49,202 nt of DNA from Bradyrhizobium huanghuaihaiense (GCF_007830635.1 NZ_VLLA01000039.1:1-49202), one strand, 5' to 3'; counted from the stretch's first letter, positions 12,691 to 21,782 are shown. The notes: a model not told the origin generated them from the sequence alone. Translations and numbers: made by a program.

Positions 12691-14637
12691 ATGACCGCCG
12701 CCGCCGCCGTAGTCGATGAATACAGTGACGATGCCGCGTATGAAGCTCGGCTTCGCGCGCAGGTTCGCGAGATCATCGCGCAGAGCTTCAGCCCGCCGCC
12801 GAAGCTGACCGTCTCCGAATGGGCGGACGAATACCGCGTGCTCTCGCCGGAAGCGTCTTCCGAGCCCGGCAAGTGGTCTACTGCGCGCGTCGAGCCGTCG
12901 CGCGGCATCATGGATGCCTTCGCCGATCCCGAGATCGAGATCATCACCTGTATGGTCGCGGCGCAGACGGTGAAGACCGAAGTCATCAACAACGTGGCTG
13001 GCTTCCACGTCCATCTCGATCCTTGCCCGATGCTCATCCTGCAACCGACGTTGCAGATGGCCGAAGCGTACTCGAAGGATCGTCTCGCGCCGATGATCCG
13101 CGACACGCCTCCGCTCTCGGCGAAGCTCGGCAACAGCGCGCGCGATTCTGAAGACACGATCCTTCACAAGAAGTATGCGGGCGGCCACATCACTATGGCG
13201 GGGGCAAACTCGCCTGCGTCGCTCGCGTCGCGTCCGATCCGCATTCTGCTCTGCGACGAAGTTGATCGCTATGAGGCGAGCGCCGGTAAGGAAGGCGATC
13301 CCGTCTCGCTCGCAATCGAGCGAACCACGACGTTCTGGAATCGCAAGATCGCACTCGTCTCGACGCCGACCATCAAGGGCGCGTCGCGCATCGAGTCCTC
13401 CTATGAGGAAAGCGATCAGCGCCGGTTCTTCGTGCCGTGCCCGAAGTGCGCGCACATGCAGCATCTGCGATGGGCGCAGGTCCGTTGGCCCGATAATGAT
13501 CCGTTGGCGGCACGCTATCACTGCGAATACAGCGACCCCGACACCGGCGAACTGTGCGACCACGGATGGAGCGAGGCCGAGCGGCTGAAGGCGATCCAGC
13601 GCGGCGTGTGGATCGCGACGCGGCCCGAAGTGAAGGGTCACGCGGGCTTCCACTTGAACCGCATCGCGTCGCCGTGGCGCGCTCTCGGCGAGATGGCGCG
13701 TGACTTCGTGTTGGTGAAGAAGCACCCCGAGCGTCTGAAGACCTGGGTGAACACGCGCCTTGCGGAGACGTGGGAAGAGCGCGGCGAGCGAGCCAACCCC
13801 GACTCGATCTTTGCGCGCCGTGAAGAGTATGACGCCGCGATCATCTTGCCGAGCGGCGTCGGCTGCATCACCGGCTCCGTCGATATTCAGGACGACCGCG
13901 CCGAAGTCGAGTGGTGCGGTTGGGGCCAGGACGATGAATCGTGGTCGCTCGACTACAAGGTTCACTATGGCGCGCCGAACACCCCCGGCTTTTGGGAGGT
14001 CATCGACAACGCCTTGATGCGAACGTTCAAGCATCCGTCCGGCGTCGAGATGCGCGTGGAGGCGGCCTGCATCGACTCTGGCGGTCACTTCACGCAGCAC
14101 GTCTACAACTTCGTTCGGCCGCGCATCGCTCGCCGCGTCTACGCTATTAAGGGCATCGGCGGACCCGGCCGCCCGATCTGGCCGGTGAAGGGCACCGTCA
14201 ACAAGGCGAAGAACGTCACGATCTTCGTGCTCGGTGTCGATCAGGCGAAGGACATGCACTACAAGCGGCTCGAACTGAAGGAGCCCGGTCCCGGCTACTG
14301 CCATTACCCGCTGCTCGAAAACTATGACAAGAAGTTCTTCGAGGGCCTGACCGCCGAAAAAGCGGTGCTGAAGACCGATAGGCGCGGCTTCGTGACGAAG
14401 GAATGGCACAAGGTCCATCAGCGCAACGAACCGCTCGATCTCCGCGTCTACAATATCGCGGCGCGGCTCTCGCTCGGCATCAACATGGAGCGTCGTTTGA
14501 TGGCTCTGCGAGCGGCAGCGGCGAACGCGCTGAATGCTGCTCCGCAAATGCCCGTCGTGCGCGAAGAACCGACCCCTGCGGCTCCCCAAGCCGTTCCTGG
14601 GAGGCGTCGCGTCCGCAGCCGTGGCGTTGAAAGTTAA
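12691..14637 (+). CDS. Terminase large subunit (lambda gpA type)
   Basis: A 648-residue packaging ATPase and nuclease. The start is ATG 12691. The N-terminal ATPase shows a degenerate Walker A-like VAAQTVKTE (about 89-97), as in gpA proteins, and a Walker B-like RILLCDEVDRYE (about 184-195). A CPKC...C zinc-like segment follows at about 250. The C-terminal half has the GSVDIQDDRAEVE block (about 391-403) of the cos-cleaving nuclease domain. gpA-type terminases recognise cos sites, so a cohesive-end virion genome is expected; the cos site itself was not identified. Confidence 0.93.
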   Translation: MTAAAAVVDEYSDDAAYEARLRAQVREIIAQSFSPPPKLTVSEWADEYRVLSPEASSEPGKWSTARVEPSRGIMDAFADPEIEIITCMVAAQTVKTEVINNVAGFHVHLDPCPMLILQPTLQMAEAYSKDRLAPMIRDTPPLSAKLGNSARDSEDTILHKKYAGGHITMAGANSPASLASRPIRILLCDEVDRYEASAGKEGDPVSLAIERTTTFWNRKIALVSTPTIKGASRIESSYEESDQRRFFVPCPKCAHMQHLRWAQVRWPDNDPLAARYHCEYSDPDTGELCDHGWSEAERLKAIQRGVWIATRPEVKGHAGFHLNRIASPWRALGEMARDFVLVKKHPERLKTWVNTRLAETWEERGERANPDSIFARREEYDAAIILPSGVGCITGSVDIQDDRAEVEWCGWGQDDESWSLDYKVHYGAPNTPGFWEVIDNALMRTFKHPSGVEMRVEAACIDSGGHFTQHVYNFVRPRIARRVYAIKGIGGPGRPIWPVKGTVNKAKNVTIFVLGVDQAKDMHYKRLELKEPGPGYCHYPLLENYDKKFFEGLTAEKAVLKTDRRGFVTKEWHKVHQRNEPLDLRVYNIAARLSLGINMERRLMALRAAAANALNAAPQMPVVREEPTPAAPQAVPGRRRVRSRGVES

Positions 14638-14652
14638 GGATTGAGCGGCTAG

Positions 14653-14925
14653 ATGAAGAGCATGATGACCAAGGACGATGTCCGCGCCGCCCGTACCGCC
14701 CTGGGCAAGATGTGGAAGCCCGGCGGTGCCCCGCTGACGGCCCAAGAGCTCGTGCGCGCCCTGGGGCTCTCCGAAGACCACGGCACCGACCACGTCTACA
14801 ACATGGAGAAGGGCAAGTCGGCCGTTTCCGGCACTATCGAGATGCTTTTGCGCATCTATCTCGCCGGTGGAGTGCCGCCTGACGATGTCGTGATCTTCAA
14901 GGACGCTCCAAAGCGAGCGCGCTAA
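14653..14925 (+). CDS. Small helix-turn-helix protein (90 aa)
   Basis: The segment LTAQELVRALGLSEDHGTDHV followed by YNMEKGKSAVSGTIEMLLRIYLAGG reads like an XRE-type helix-turn-helix, with the recognition helix around VYNMEKGK. Encoded between the large terminase and the gpW-like gene, with 15 bases and 52 bases of spacing. It could regulate late transcription or be a morphogenesis protein with a helical fold. Family not firmly assigned. Confidence 0.6.
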   Translation: MKSMMTKDDVRAARTALGKMWKPGGAPLTAQELVRALGLSEDHGTDHVYNMEKGKSAVSGTIEMLLRIYLAGGVPPDDVVIFKDAPKRAR

Positions 14926-14927
14926 GG

Positions 14928-14980
14928 GAGATCGGAACGATCTCTCTCGAACGATCCATGTCCCGTAGCTTCGGGGCATG
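14928..14980 (+). promoter_or_regulatory. Two tandem hairpins, second containing the gpW start codon
   Basis: First stem GAGATCG/CGATCTC (14928-14934, 14938-14944) with a three-base loop. Second stem CATGTCCCG/CGGGGCATG (14957-14965, 14972-14980); its 3' arm includes the ATG of the next gene at 14978. Likely an RNA switch or processing point that limits translation of the gpW-like protein. Confidence 0.5.
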
Positions 14981-15184
14981 GCAAAGACCGTCGAAGAGCA
15001 GCTTGAAGAGACCCTAAACTCGATCAACACGGTCGAGCAGAACGGTCAGCGTTACACGATCAAGGATCGTGAGCTTTGGCGCGCCGATCTGCGCCAACTC
15101 GATCAGCGCGCTCAACGCCTCGAAAAGCAGGCCGCTCGGGCCAAGCGCGGCGGCATTCGTACCCAGCGGGTGATCCCGCTGTGA
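14978..15184 (+). CDS. Head-tail joining protein (gpW-like)
   Basis: A 68-residue protein in the position of lambda gpW, between terminase and portal. It has the expected length and a helical N-terminus, a short beta hairpin (NGQRYTIKDRE), then a second helix and a basic tail. gpW plugs the portal and starts head completion. The start codon lies in a hairpin and no clear ribosome site is visible. The stop overlaps the portal GTG by four bases. Confidence 0.7.
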   Translation: MAKTVEEQLEETLNSINTVEQNGQRYTIKDRELWRADLRQLDQRAQRLEKQAARAKRGGIRTQRVIPL

Positions 15185-16791
15185 TTAAGCCCGTCGCACC
15201 GACCCTTATGGACCGCTTCCTGGCGGGCGTCGCACCGAACTTCGCGACGCGCCGCTACCATGCGCGCCTCTCGCTCAACTACATGGGCCAATACGCCGGT
15301 GCGCGCTCGAACCGCGCCGCCCTGAAGGCGTGGAGGACCCATCCCGGCTCGGCCGACTCCGACACTTTGGGCGATCTTCCCGCGCTGCGCAGCCGCTCGC
15401 GCGATCTCGGCCGCAACAATCCCATCGCCACCGGCGCAAGGCAGACCTCGAAGAGCAACGTTGTTGGCTCCGGCCTGCGCGTGCGCTCGAAGCTGAACCC
15501 GAAGCTGCTCGGCATGTCGCCGGAAGCCGCCGAGTTGTGGGAGCGCAAGTCCGAGACGCTGTTTGACCTTTGGGCGCAGTCGAAGCTCTGCGACATCACG
15601 CTCACGCAGAACTTCTATGAGCTTCAGGGCCTCGTTTTCAGTGCCGTCTTCGAATCCGGTGACACCTTCGTGTTGCGCCGGACGCCGAAGCGCCCCAACG
15701 CCGTCGTGCCGCTCGCGCTCAACGTGATCGAGGCCGACCGCGTCGCCACCCCGAGCGAGTTGGAAGGCGAGTACCTGATCCGTGACGGCGTCAGGATCGA
15801 CGAAGACGGCGCTCCGGTCGCTTACATCGTCCTGAACGAACACCCCGGCGAGCGCCAGACCTATACGGTCAACGGCTTCACCGAAATCCCGGCCTTCGGC
15901 AAGAAGTCGGGCGAGCAGATGGTGCTCCATATCTTCGAGCGCATGCGCCCCGGCCTGAACCGTGGCATTCCTGCGCTCGCTCCGGTCATCGAAATCCTGA
16001 AGCAACTCGACCGCTACAGCGAAGCCGAGTTGATGAAGGCCGTCGTGTCTTCGTTCTTCACCGTCTTCCTGAAGACCTCGGGCGACGACGGCTTTGCTGG
16101 CGCCACGTCTGGCCTTCCTGGGATGGGCGCGAACGACGTGACCATGGGGCCGGGCACCATCGTCGATATCGGCACCGACGAAGAGATTCAGACTGCGCAG
16201 CCCGCGAACACTGCGAACTTCGACCCGTTCTTTCAATCGGTCGTGAGGCAGATCGGCGTCGCTCTGTCCATCCCGTTCGAACTGCTCATGATGCACTTCA
16301 CGGCGAGCTACAGCGCGTCGAGGGCATCTCTGGAAATGGCCGCGCAGTTCTTCCGCGACCGCCGCACTTGGCTCGTCCGCAACTTCTGCGCGCCCGTTTA
16401 CGAGTGGTTCCTGACGGATGCGATCAACGCTGGTCTGATCGACGCGCCCGGCTTCTTCAATGATCCCGTCAAGCGCGCGGCGTGGCTCGGCGCTCAGTGG
16501 ATCGGCCCCGCGCGGATCATCCTCGACCCGCTCAAGGAATGGAAGGCCGAGACCGAAGCCGTCAACCTGGGCGCTCGCACCATCGAGCAGGTCATCATCG
16601 AGCGCGGTGGCGACGACTTCGAGCAGACCACGGCGCAGCGCGCACGCGAGCACACCGCTCGCGCGGCGGCGAAGCTCGAACCCGAAGTTCTCGCGCCGTC
16701 CGGCATGGGGTCTCGCGTCAACGAAGACATCGAACAGAAGGGCGACGGCACCGACAAGCCCAAGCCTAAGAAGGCCGAGAAGAAGCAATGA
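15181..16791 (+). CDS. Portal protein (lambda gpB family)
   Basis: A 536-residue protein starting at GTG 15181, which overlaps the preceding stop. The N-terminal segment (LRSRSRDLGRNNPIATGARQ) and the central VIEADRV...GVRIDEDGAPVAY...HIFERMRPGLNRGIP series are characteristic of lambda-type portals. A Lys-rich tail (KPKPKKAEKKQ) ends it. It forms the dodecameric channel for DNA entry and nucleates the procapsid. Followed by an overlapping protease gene. Confidence 0.93.
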   Translation: MIKPVAPTLMDRFLAGVAPNFATRRYHARLSLNYMGQYAGARSNRAALKAWRTHPGSADSDTLGDLPALRSRSRDLGRNNPIATGARQTSKSNVVGSGLRVRSKLNPKLLGMSPEAAELWERKSETLFDLWAQSKLCDITLTQNFYELQGLVFSAVFESGDTFVLRRTPKRPNAVVPLALNVIEADRVATPSELEGEYLIRDGVRIDEDGAPVAYIVLNEHPGERQTYTVNGFTEIPAFGKKSGEQMVLHIFERMRPGLNRGIPALAPVIEILKQLDRYSEAELMKAVVSSFFTVFLKTSGDDGFAGATSGLPGMGANDVTMGPGTIVDIGTDEEIQTAQPANTANFDPFFQSVVRQIGVALSIPFELLMMHFTASYSASRASLEMAAQFFRDRRTWLVRNFCAPVYEWFLTDAINAGLIDAPGFFNDPVKRAAWLGAQWIGPARIILDPLKEWKAETEAVNLGARTIEQVIIERGGDDFEQTTAQRAREHTARAAAKLEPEVLAPSGMGSRVNEDIEQKGDGTDKPKPKKAEKKQ

Positions 16792-18116
16792 CCATCAACG
16801 TCCGCAACCCGCTGATCTTCGACGCCGCTCTCACGGCCAATTGGGCCATGGAAGAGGGGGCTCTGCGTCAGGTCATGGAGATCGCCGCGCGCGAGAGTCA
16901 GATCACGCCGCAGATGCTCGAAGCCTATCGCGGCCAAGAGCTTGAGCGGTCCGAGCGCGCGACGCGGCGCGGCAACGTCGCAGTGATCGACGTGGCTGGC
17001 CCCTTGTTCAAGCGCGCCAATCTCATGACCACGTTCTGCGGCGCGACTGCTTACGAGACCGTGCGCCGCGACCTTCAGGCCGCGATGGACAATGCGTCCA
17101 TTCGCTCGATCCTGCTCAACATTCATTCGCCTGGGGGCGAGGCCGCTGGCGTTGCGGAGCTTGCCACGGCGATCAACGAAGTGCGCGGCAAGAAGCCCAT
17201 CGTCACGTATGCAGGCGATCAGGCGGCCTCCGCTGCGTTCTGGTTGGGCACCGCGTCGGACGAGTTCATTATCGGGCCGACCGCCGCGCTCGGCTCCATG
17301 GGCGTCGTGGCGGGCTATCGAGACACGTCTGCGCAGGACGCGGCGCGCGGCATCAAGACCATCGAGTTCGTGTCTTCGCAGTCGCCCTACAAGCGCGTGG
17401 ACATCAACACCCAGGAAGGCCGCGACCGCGTGCAAGCGCGCGTTGACGCAATGGCCGCCGTGTTCGTCGAGACGGTCGCGAAGTATCGCGGCGTGAGCGT
17501 CGAACACGCACTCGAACGTTTCGGGCAGGGCGATGTTCTGATCGGCCAAGCGGCTGTCGATGCCGCGATGGCCGATGGCGTTGCGACGTTCGAACAGGTT
17601 CTCGCGAGCTTGGCTCGCGGCGAAAGTCCGAAGGCTTCCTTCGGTTTTAACCCGGCCGCGACCGGCCAAAGTGGAGAAGTCAAGATGACCGACGAAGAGA
17701 AGGCTGCATTCGCAGCGCAGATTCGCGCTGAAGTGCAGGCCGAGAACGAAGCCAAGGCAAAGGCCGAAGCCGAAGCCAAGGCGAAGGCCGACGAAGAAGC
17801 CGCCGCAGCCGCCGCCGCCGCGAGCGATCCGGTCGTCGTCGAGCGGAAGCGCGTCACCGAGATCATGGGCCTGACCCTTCCCGGTTACGAGGCCGCCGCC
17901 GCAAAGGCTATCGAAACGGGCTCTTCGGCTCACGAGTTCTCGGCCATGATCGTAACCGCTGAAAAGGCCAAGCGCACCGAGCGCGCCGCTGACATCAAGA
18001 CGGACACCGAAGCCAACTCTGGCGTCGCCCCGTCGAGCGGTCAGGAAAAGGCGCAGGGCGACGAAGCCGCTGTCAACGCAATTCTCGGCGCGATGAAGCT
18101 CGCGTCCGGCAACTAA
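16788..18116 (+). CDS. S49-family head maturation protease with scaffold domain (gpC-like)
   Basis: A 442-residue protein. Residues about 60-260 are the S49 (signal peptide peptidase A-like) domain: HSPGGEAAG (113-121), catalytic Ser148 in DQAASAAFWLG and Lys202 in SSQSPYKRVD, forming a Ser-Lys dyad. The C-terminal third is a long Ala/Glu/Lys-rich coiled region typical of scaffold. As in lambda C/Nu3, the second part can also be made alone from an internal start at 17685. The enzyme processes scaffold and portal during prohead maturation. Confidence 0.92.
   Translation: MTINVRNPLIFDAALTANWAMEEGALRQVMEIAARESQITPQMLEAYRGQELERSERATRRGNVAVIDVAGPLFKRANLMTTFCGATAYETVRRDLQAAMDNASIRSILLNIHSPGGEAAGVAELATAINEVRGKKPIVTYAGDQAASAAFWLGTASDEFIIGPTAALGSMGVVAGYRDTSAQDAARGIKTIEFVSSQSPYKRVDINTQEGRDRVQARVDAMAAVFVETVAKYRGVSVEHALERFGQGDVLIGQAAVDAAMADGVATFEQVLASLARGESPKASFGFNPAATGQSGEVKMTDEEKAAFAAQIRAEVQAENEAKAKAEAEAKAKADEEAAAAAAAASDPVVVERKRVTEIMGLTLPGYEAAAAKAIETGSSAHEFSAMIVTAEKAKRTERAADIKTDTEANSGVAPSSGQEKAQGDEAAVNAILGAMKLASGN
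17685..18116 (+). CDS. Internal in-frame scaffold protein (Nu3-like)
   Basis: An in-frame ATG inside the protease gene, preceded at ideal distance by GTGGAGAAGT, a strong ribosome site with no other purpose there. The product would be 143 residues, starting MTDEEKAAFAAQIRAEVQ: all helix, Ala/Glu/Lys-rich, the composition of a capsid scaffold. This copies the lambda C/Nu3 arrangement, where the scaffold is translated separately in excess over the protease. Confidence 0.75.
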   Translation: MTDEEKAAFAAQIRAEVQAENEAKAKAEAEAKAKADEEAAAAAAAASDPVVVERKRVTEIMGLTLPGYEAAAAKAIETGSSAHEFSAMIVTAEKAKRTERAADIKTDTEANSGVAPSSGQEKAQGDEAAVNAILGAMKLASGN

Positions 18117-18127
18117 GGAGCCGCAAG

Positions 18128-18490
18128 GTGGCGAAGTTTGAGAACGAAGGCGCATACGTCCCGAGCATGCTCATGCTCGGCCACCACCGCGCCCGCAAGG
18201 TGACGATCAAGTCCGGCGCTGGCGTCCTGGGCCGTGGCACTGTGCTCGGTCAGGTCACTGCCGACAAGAAGTACCTCAAGTCGATCCTCGCGGCGAACGA
18301 CGGCTCGCAGGTCCCCGACGCGATCCTCAGTGAGCAGGTCGATGCGAGCTCCGCCGACGTGGAGGCCATCGTCTACATCGCTGGCGAAGTCGATCAGGAA
18401 AAGCTGATCCTCGGCGCCGGACACACCCTCGGATCGGTGGATGCGGTCTTCCGCACGAAGTCGATCTGGCTCGTTAAGCCGATGGGCTAA
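18128..18490 (+). CDS. Head decoration protein (gpD-like)
   Basis: A 120-residue protein at the lambda gpD position, between protease and capsid. It starts at GTG 18128, with AAGGAG upstream. The pattern HRARKVTIKSGAGVLGRGTVLGQ and the terminal SIWLVKPMG fit the HDPD decoration family: a beta-tulip that trimerises on the expanded capsid and stabilises it. Confidence 0.85.
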   Translation: MAKFENEGAYVPSMLMLGHHRARKVTIKSGAGVLGRGTVLGQVTADKKYLKSILAANDGSQVPDAILSEQVDASSADVEAIVYIAGEVDQEKLILGAGHTLGSVDAVFRTKSIWLVKPMG

Positions 18491-18530
18491 CCGAGACAAC
18501 CTCGAAGAAAGCAAACGGGAAGCCCTCACT

Positions 18531-19589
18531 ATGGACCTCTTTTCGACCACCGCCCTCAACCGTGTTGTCGAGGAACTGCCGCTCAACCCGGCGTTCTTCC
18601 TCAACACGTTCTTCACGACCGCCGAGACCTCCAACACCGAAGACATCAAGTTTGACTCGGTGAAGGGTCGTCGCCTGATCTCGCCGCTTGTCTCGCCCAT
18701 CGTCGCGGGCAAGGTGATCCGCGAGAAGGGCTACAAGACTCAGTCGCTCGCCCCGGCCTACATCAAGGACAAGCGCGTCTTCAAGCCGAGCGGCCAGTTC
18801 AAGCGCCGCGCAGGCGAGAAGATCGGCGGCTCCCTGTCGCCCGAGCAGCGTCTTGCTGCGTCCATCGGCTTCGCCGTGAGCGAGCAGTTGGATATGTGGA
18901 CCCGCCGCCTGGAAGTCATGTCGGCCGAAGTGCTGCGTACCGGCAAGCTCGTCCTGAAGGGCGACGACTATCCCGAGCAGCTTGTTGACTTCGGTCGCGA
19001 TGCCGAACTGAGCATCGTCCTGACCGGCACCGACAAGTGGGACAACGCCGCCGTCAACCCGCTCGACGACATCGAAGATTGGGGCCAGATGATCTTCGAT
19101 CATTCGTCCCTGACCTGCCGTGACGTGATCATGGCGAGCGACGTGTGGAAGACCATCCGCGCCAAGCTGGCCGGTCCCGACTCCGATGCGGTCGCTAAGG
19201 CGATGCGTCTTCAGATCGACATGACCGCCGCGACTCTGGAATCGGCTCGCGCCTCGCTCGGCCCGATCCTGATCACCCCCGGCATCCGTCTGGTCGCTCA
19301 GTTCGGCGACTACCGTTTGTGGGTTCACGCGGACAAGTACGTCGATCCGCTCGACAACGTCGAGAAGGACGTGCTCCCGGCTGGCGAGATCGTCATGGCC
19401 TCGCGTGAGATCGAGGGCGTCCGGCACTTCGGCGCGATCATGGACCTCAAGGCCGGTATCCAGCCCCGCGACTTCTTCGTGAAGTCCTGGGAGGAAGAGG
19501 ACCCGTCCGTGCGGTACATCCTCGGCCAGTCCGCACCGCTGATCGCGCCCTACCGCGTGAACGGCACTCTGGGCGCGAAGGTGAAGTGA
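18531..19589 (+). CDS. Major capsid protein (lambda gpE family)
   Basis: A 352-residue protein starting at ATG 18531. N-terminal MDLFSTTALNRVVEELPLNP, then FDSVKGRRLISPLVSPIVAG, and a C-terminal KSWEEEDPSVRYILGQSAPLIAPYRVN are hallmarks of gpE-type capsids with the HK97 fold. It forms the icosahedral shell. It follows the decoration gene by 40 bases, containing a GGGAAG ribosome site about 10 bases upstream of the ATG. Confidence 0.94.
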   Translation: MDLFSTTALNRVVEELPLNPAFFLNTFFTTAETSNTEDIKFDSVKGRRLISPLVSPIVAGKVIREKGYKTQSLAPAYIKDKRVFKPSGQFKRRAGEKIGGSLSPEQRLAASIGFAVSEQLDMWTRRLEVMSAEVLRTGKLVLKGDDYPEQLVDFGRDAELSIVLTGTDKWDNAAVNPLDDIEDWGQMIFDHSSLTCRDVIMASDVWKTIRAKLAGPDSDAVAKAMRLQIDMTAATLESARASLGPILITPGIRLVAQFGDYRLWVHADKYVDPLDNVEKDVLPAGEIVMASREIEGVRHFGAIMDLKAGIQPRDFFVKSWEEEDPSVRYILGQSAPLIAPYRVNGTLGAKVK

Positions 19590-19590
19590 G

Positions 19591-20034
19591 ATGCCGTTGT
19601 ATCGCGGCCTCGTAACGATCAAGCGTGACGGGCGGTATATTCCGCCCGGCACGCCGCTCGAAATGACCGAGAACGAAGCGAAAGCCCTCGGGCCTGCTCG
19701 CGTCGTTCTCGATCAGAACCGGGTTTCGGCCGTGGCCGAGATTGCTCTGGATTCCGCCAGCACGCTCGCTGGCCTCGAGTCCGCCGGTGATGCCCCCGGC
19801 GACGCGCCGTCCGCTGATGAAGTCCCTCCCGCCTCGCATCAGACGGACGGCGCGAGCACTCGCGTCGTGGACATCGCGTCCGCAATCGACCTGCTCGACG
19901 AAAAGAAGGACTTCTTCAAGTCCGGTCATCGTCAGGGCAAGCCGAAGCAGAAGCCGATTGAAGAGATCGTCGGGTTCGACATCACCGACGAAGAGATCGA
20001 CGCTGCTCTGGCATTGCGCGCATCGGGCGTCTGA
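19591..20034 (+). CDS. Hypothetical head protein (147 aa)
   Basis: The N-terminus (GLVTIKRDGRYIPPGTPLEMTE) is a short beta-rich domain; the middle is low-complexity Ala/Pro/Asp-rich and the C-terminus is helical and acidic. It sits directly after the capsid gene, one base apart, and its stop is coupled to the next start. Position suggests head completion, like lambda gpFI. No firm family match by eye. Confidence 0.6.
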   Translation: MPLYRGLVTIKRDGRYIPPGTPLEMTENEAKALGPARVVLDQNRVSAVAEIALDSASTLAGLESAGDAPGDAPSADEVPPASHQTDGASTRVVDIASAIDLLDEKKDFFKSGHRQGKPKQKPIEEIVGFDITDEEIDAALALRASGV

Positions 20035-20387
20035 TGCCGGTCGAGACCGACAACGATCTGCTGATCTTCCTCAACCCCGACGAGTTCGGGGTTGAGGCGT
20101 CTTATGTGAGCCGCGATCCAGCCGTCGAGCCGAAGGATATCCCCGGCCAGTTCGACGACGAAGGCAGCAATTTGAATCCGAACCGTTGGAACGGGACGCA
20201 ATTCCAAATGCAGATGGGCGCGAGCGTCACGTCATCCGGCCCGACGTTTCTCTGCCGCACGTCCGACCTCAACAAGGGCGGTCGCAAGGGCGAGAAGCTG
20301 ACGATCAAGGGCCAAGAATATCGGATCGAGGACAAGCGACCGGACGGCACCGGCCTGACCTTGCTCTTGCTCATGGCGAACGACTGA
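20034..20387 (+). CDS. Head-tail connector protein (gpFII-like)
   Basis: A 117-residue beta-rich protein in the lambda FII position. The order LIFLNPDEFGVEASYV...SGPTFLCRTSDLN...GEKLTIKGQEYRIEDKRPDGTGLTLLLL matches the pattern of FII-type and head-tail joining proteins, ending in the usual beta strands. It should seal the DNA-filled head and present the surface for tail attachment. Confidence 0.7.
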   Translation: MPVETDNDLLIFLNPDEFGVEASYVSRDPAVEPKDIPGQFDDEGSNLNPNRWNGTQFQMQMGASVTSSGPTFLCRTSDLNKGGRKGEKLTIKGQEYRIEDKRPDGTGLTLLLLMAND

Positions 20388-20388
20388 C

Positions 20389-20916
20389 ATGGCCCATCCT
20401 CGCAAGCGCATCCGCGACGCATTCCGAGCCCGGCTCGCTGATAGTGTTGACGGCGAGTATCGCACGGCCGCGCAGAGCCGCGTGTTCGCGAGCCGTATGG
20501 CTCCCGTGAGCGAGGAAGAGTTGAAAGAGGATGGCCCGGCCATTCTCGTCTACGCGCGCATGGAGAAGTACAACCCCGAGAAGGACTACGGGGTCGAGGG
20601 CGACGCGACCTATATCGAGCGCGAGTTGACGCTTGTCACGGAGGCTATGCTGCTCGGCGGCGATACCGTTGACGACAAGCTCGACGATATCGCCGAGCAG
20701 ATGGAAGCCGCGTTCGAAGGCTTCGTGATCCCCGGCTTCGAGTCCGCCCGCATGCGGCTGCTCGAGTCCGACATCGACGTGATCACCGAGCAGGTCAAGC
20801 GTCCCATCGGCGCTATCGGCCTCGTTTGGCAGGTCATCTATCGCACCGCATGGCGTCCCCGCGCCACGGCGGACAACCTCGACGCCGACATGGCGGACTT
20901 CCTGTCGGGAAAGTAG
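20389..20916 (+). CDS. Tail completion/terminator-like protein (175 aa)
   Basis: Follows the connector by one base. The layout (basic N-terminal helix, ILVYARMEKYN, a REL-rich strand, helix with DDKLDDIAEQMEAAFEG, then VWQVIYRTAW) is that of tail-terminator proteins such as lambda gpU, which cap the tail tube and bind the head connector. Assignment rests on position and pattern. Confidence 0.6.
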   Translation: MAHPRKRIRDAFRARLADSVDGEYRTAAQSRVFASRMAPVSEEELKEDGPAILVYARMEKYNPEKDYGVEGDATYIERELTLVTEAMLLGGDTVDDKLDDIAEQMEAAFEGFVIPGFESARMRLLESDIDVITEQVKRPIGAIGLVWQVIYRTAWRPRATADNLDADMADFLSGK

Positions 20917-20917
20917 C

Positions 20918-21754
20918 ATGGTCAAGTTTCTGCGCGATCCAGCGAGCACCGGCGGCGTGTCCGACCCGGAGGCGACCGACATCGATCGGCGCGCGCAGGA
21001 TGTCGTCAAGTTCGGCAAGATCAAGGAAGTGGACTACAAGCGCCAGCCCCCGGCGTACCGCGTCCTGATCGGTGACGAGAACGACGAAGACAACCACAAC
21101 ATCACCGATTGGCTCCCGGCGGGCGGAATGCGTGCCAAGGGCGACCGCGAGACGCACTTTCTTGAGAAGGGCGAGAAGGTCGTTTTGCTTGCCGAAGGCG
21201 GCGAGCTTGCGACGGCGCAGGTCTATCCGGCAGGCACGTACACGCCTGAGAATGAAGACGAGAAGGAAACGACCGACAAGGCGGGCGTCTGGCGCAAAAT
21301 CTTCGCGAAGCCGAAGAGCAACGACGGTCAGGGCGGCGAGGGCGGCGAGGGCGGCGAGGACGGCGGCGAAGGTGGCGAGGACGGGCAGGACGGCGAGGAA
21401 GACGAAATCCTTGGCGAGATCAGTTACGACCGCTCTACGGGCGACTGGCTGATCAAGGGGCTGAAGGACAAGGGCACCATCACGATTGAGGGCACGGGCT
21501 GCTCAATCGTGATGAAGGAAGGCACGATCACGCTGAAGGCGAAGAACCTGAAGATCGAGATGGAAGAGAACGTCGAGATCGAGGCGGAAGACACGATCAA
21601 GACGAAGACCGGGCAGGCGCTCCACGAGTCCGACATCTTTGCGGTCGCCGCCGCGACGTTCCTGGGCCTCGACGATACCAGCGAGCGCCCGCAGGATCGC
21701 GTCGAAGTCGTCAGCGACATCCCGACCCTGAAGACCTTCGCCAAGAAGGGCTGA
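20918..21754 (+). CDS. Baseplate spike protein V
   Basis: A 278-residue gpV-like protein. The N-terminal half is the OB-fold domain (FGKIKEVDYKRQPPAYRVLIGD...DWLPAGGMRAKGDRETHF). The C-terminal part (TIEGTGCSIVMKEGTITLKAKNLKIEMEENVEIEAED) is a triple-stranded beta-helix repeat that forms the membrane-piercing spike. Between them is an unusual stretch of about 28 residues made of Gly, Glu and Asp (near 140-167), encoded by repeated GGCGAG units. First gene of the P2-type tail module. Confidence 0.85.
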   Translation: MVKFLRDPASTGGVSDPEATDIDRRAQDVVKFGKIKEVDYKRQPPAYRVLIGDENDEDNHNITDWLPAGGMRAKGDRETHFLEKGEKVVLLAEGGELATAQVYPAGTYTPENEDEKETTDKAGVWRKIFAKPKSNDGQGGEGGEGGEDGGEGGEDGQDGEEDEILGEISYDRSTGDWLIKGLKDKGTITIEGTGCSIVMKEGTITLKAKNLKIEMEENVEIEAEDTIKTKTGQALHESDIFAVAAATFLGLDDTSERPQDRVEVVSDIPTLKTFAKKG

Positions 21755-21782
21755 TATAGGCGACCGGATCAGGCTGTAAGCG

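Noticed and set aside
12670..15030. A 786-codon open frame antisense to the large terminase
   Set aside because: It is a shadow of GC-rich codon use in the real plus-strand genes: composition dominated by Arg, His, Asp and Val, no ribosome site and no motif.
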